Program-made: the position numbers and the translations under genes
Notes under the pieces: generated by a model
The model's input: the letters and a program-made list of their open reading frames with translations, nothing else
Told to the model about the DNA's origin: nothing
The model's database searches: none
Assembly (NCBI RefSeq): GCF_009932435.1
Contig: NZ_BJOU01000001.1
Span: 620,001 to 684,000 of the forward strand
DNA from: Gordonia crocea
Lineage (GTDB): Bacteria > Actinomycetota > Actinomycetes > Mycobacteriales > Mycobacteriaceae
Reading direction: 5' to 3'
DNA length: 64,000 nt
Shown: piece after piece, positions 63,076-64,000 of the stretch
How positions within the stretch are numbered: position 1 is the first letter of the stretch
Layout: every line of letters begins with the position of its first letter

Positions 63076-64000
63076 TCATTTCCACGGGGCGATCGGATTG
63101 CCCTGCCACCGGCTGTGCGCCGGGACGGCATCCCCGCGCATCACGAGCGAGGCGGGACCGACGGTGGCCGATTCGCCGATGCGGGATGCCGGCAGGGCCA
63201 CGCAGTGTGGTCCCAGGGTGGCGCCGGCGTCCAGCTCGACGGTGTCGATGGCCATGACCCGGTCGTGGAACAGGTGGGTCTGCACGACGCAGCCGCGTTG
63301 CACCGTCGCGCCGTCGCCCAGGGTGACCAGGTCGGCTTCGGGCAACCAATACGTCTCGCACCAGACTCCCTTCCCGATGTGGGCGCCGAGCAGGCGCAGC
63401 CACAGCGTCAACACCGGCGTCCCGGTGGCGGCATTGGCGAACCACGGTGCGGCGACGGTTTCGACAAAGGCATCGGAGAGTTCGTTGCGCCAGACGAATG
63501 GACTCCACAGCGGGTGTTCGGAAACCCTTATCCGCCCGACGACGAGCCATTTGGCCGCAGCGGCGATGCAACACGCCGCCGCGCCGGCGACGAGGAGCAG
63601 CAGGCCGCTGAGCGCCGCGGCGGCCGCGAAACTGAGGTGGACCGCGAGGTATTGGGCGCCGAGCAGGACGTAGACGCCGATACCGAAGGAGACCATCACC
63701 GGGACCAGGCGGAGGGTCTCGATCACCGCGCGGGCGACGCGCAGTCCCTTCGACGGCGTGAAGGTGCGCGCGGTGTCGCCGCTGGTGGCCACCCGGCGCA
63801 ACCGCACCGGCGGGCTGCCCAACCAGCTCGAGCCCGACTTGGCCTTCGTCGGCGTGGCCGACAGCACCGCGACGAGGCCGTTCTTCGGCACCTTGCGCCC
63901 CGGAGCGGTGATGCCGGAATTGCCCAGGAACGCGCGCTTGCCGATCCTCGCCTCGTCGACGCGCAACCAGCCGCCGCCCAGTTCGTACGACGCCACCATC
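63076..64000 (-). CDS. Pls/PosA-family NRPS-like protein, C-terminal part
   Basis: Open to the right edge, so only the last ~308 residues are seen. Membrane helices (LVPVMVSFGIGVYVLLGAQY, split; LSGLLLLVAGAAACCIAAAA) alternate with two left-handed beta-helix segments typical of hexapeptide acyltransferases (ARIGKRAFLGNSGI; then GAHIGKGVWCETYW, LVTLGDGATVQRG, RIGESATVGPASLVM). This layout is that of the C-terminal domain of Pls/PosA NRPS-like proteins that make epsilon-poly-lysine-like products or unknown peptides. Adenylation and carrier domains would lie outside the window. Confidence 0.75.
   Translation of the reverse strand, partial: MVASYELGGGWLRVDEARIGKRAFLGNSGITAPGRKVPKNGLVAVLSATPTKAKSGSSWLGSPPVRLRRVATSGDTARTFTPSKGLRVARAVIETLRLVPVMVSFGIGVYVLLGAQYLAVHLSFAAAAALSGLLLLVAGAAACCIAAAAKWLVVGRIRVSEHPLWSPFVWRNELSDAFVETVAAPWFANAATGTPVLTLWLRLLGAHIGKGVWCETYWLPEADLVTLGDGATVQRGCVVQTHLFHDRVMAIDTVELDAGATLGPHCVALPASRIGESATVGPASLVMRGDAVPAHSRWQGNPIAPWK

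Overview
The window is high-GC, densely packed actinobacterial chromosome. Gene content and order point to a mycolic-acid actinomycete, most likely Gordonia or a close relative. The left half follows, in order, the Mycobacterium tuberculosis block I remember as Rv3677c to Rv3644c: a metallo-beta-lactamase protein, crp, nth, a thioredoxin-like protein, a Nudix hydrolase, marP, an ephE-like hydrolase, a holin-like membrane protein, acs, a HAD phosphatase, ssd and tad genes, a DEAD/DEAH helicase, cspA, topA, an adenylate cyclase and holB. Genus and Rv numbers come from memory, not from a search.

Layout. 1-8.8 kb: crp, DNA repair (nth), an envelope and acid-stress operon (thioredoxin-like, Nudix, MarP), the holin-like/hydrolase pair and acetyl-CoA synthetase. 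8.9-12.1 kb: a frameshifted methyltransferase, a degenerate Fic-like protein, and a HAD phosphatase flanked by two structured RNAs. One is an Ms1/MTS2823-like RNA (about 10580-10860, minus). The other is a clear 6C RNA (about 11976-12070, plus). 12.3-16.0 kb: a secreted lipase and a large LuxR-type ATPase regulator, which separate the 6C RNA from the tad locus. 16.1-20.7 kb: seven tightly coupled ssd/tad genes. 20.7-28.4 kb: SnoaL-like protein, arylamine N-acetyltransferase, soxR divergent from an ABC exporter across a SoxR box, pirin, Ddn-like protein and helicase. 28.7-35.8 kb: cspA, topA, a membrane adenylate cyclase and DNA polymerase III delta prime.

35.8-43.2 kb is the most interesting block: SDR, acyl-CoA dehydrogenase, APH-fold kinase, TetR regulator, acyl-CoA ligase, phosphotriesterase-like lactonase and a second SDR. 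Related palindromes sit at the two outer promoters. The gene set matches what is needed to open lactones, activate the 4-hydroxy acids as CoA esters, phosphorylate the 4-hydroxyl, eliminate phosphate and pass the enoyl-CoA to beta-oxidation. This is the ACAD10/ACAD11 and levulinate (Lva) type of chemistry, and the assignment is inferred from family membership.

43.4-57.7 kb: tRNA-Thr(CGU), an AAA ATPase, a second secreted lipase, malic enzyme, a secreted VanY-like peptidase, an MFS transporter, galE coupled to an unusual membrane-anchored Nudix-like protein, the dTDP-rhamnose genes rmlB/rmlA/rmlC, three tandem paralogous lipoproteins, an M1 aminopeptidase and two DoxX proteins. 57.7-64 kb is a mobile region. 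An IS3-family element with a 3-bp target duplication splits a DUF222/HNH gene. An IS481-family element with a 6-bp NCTAGN duplication landed exactly on the stop codon of a methyltransferase. The window ends inside a Pls/PosA-type NRPS gene. No rRNA or CRISPR array was seen.
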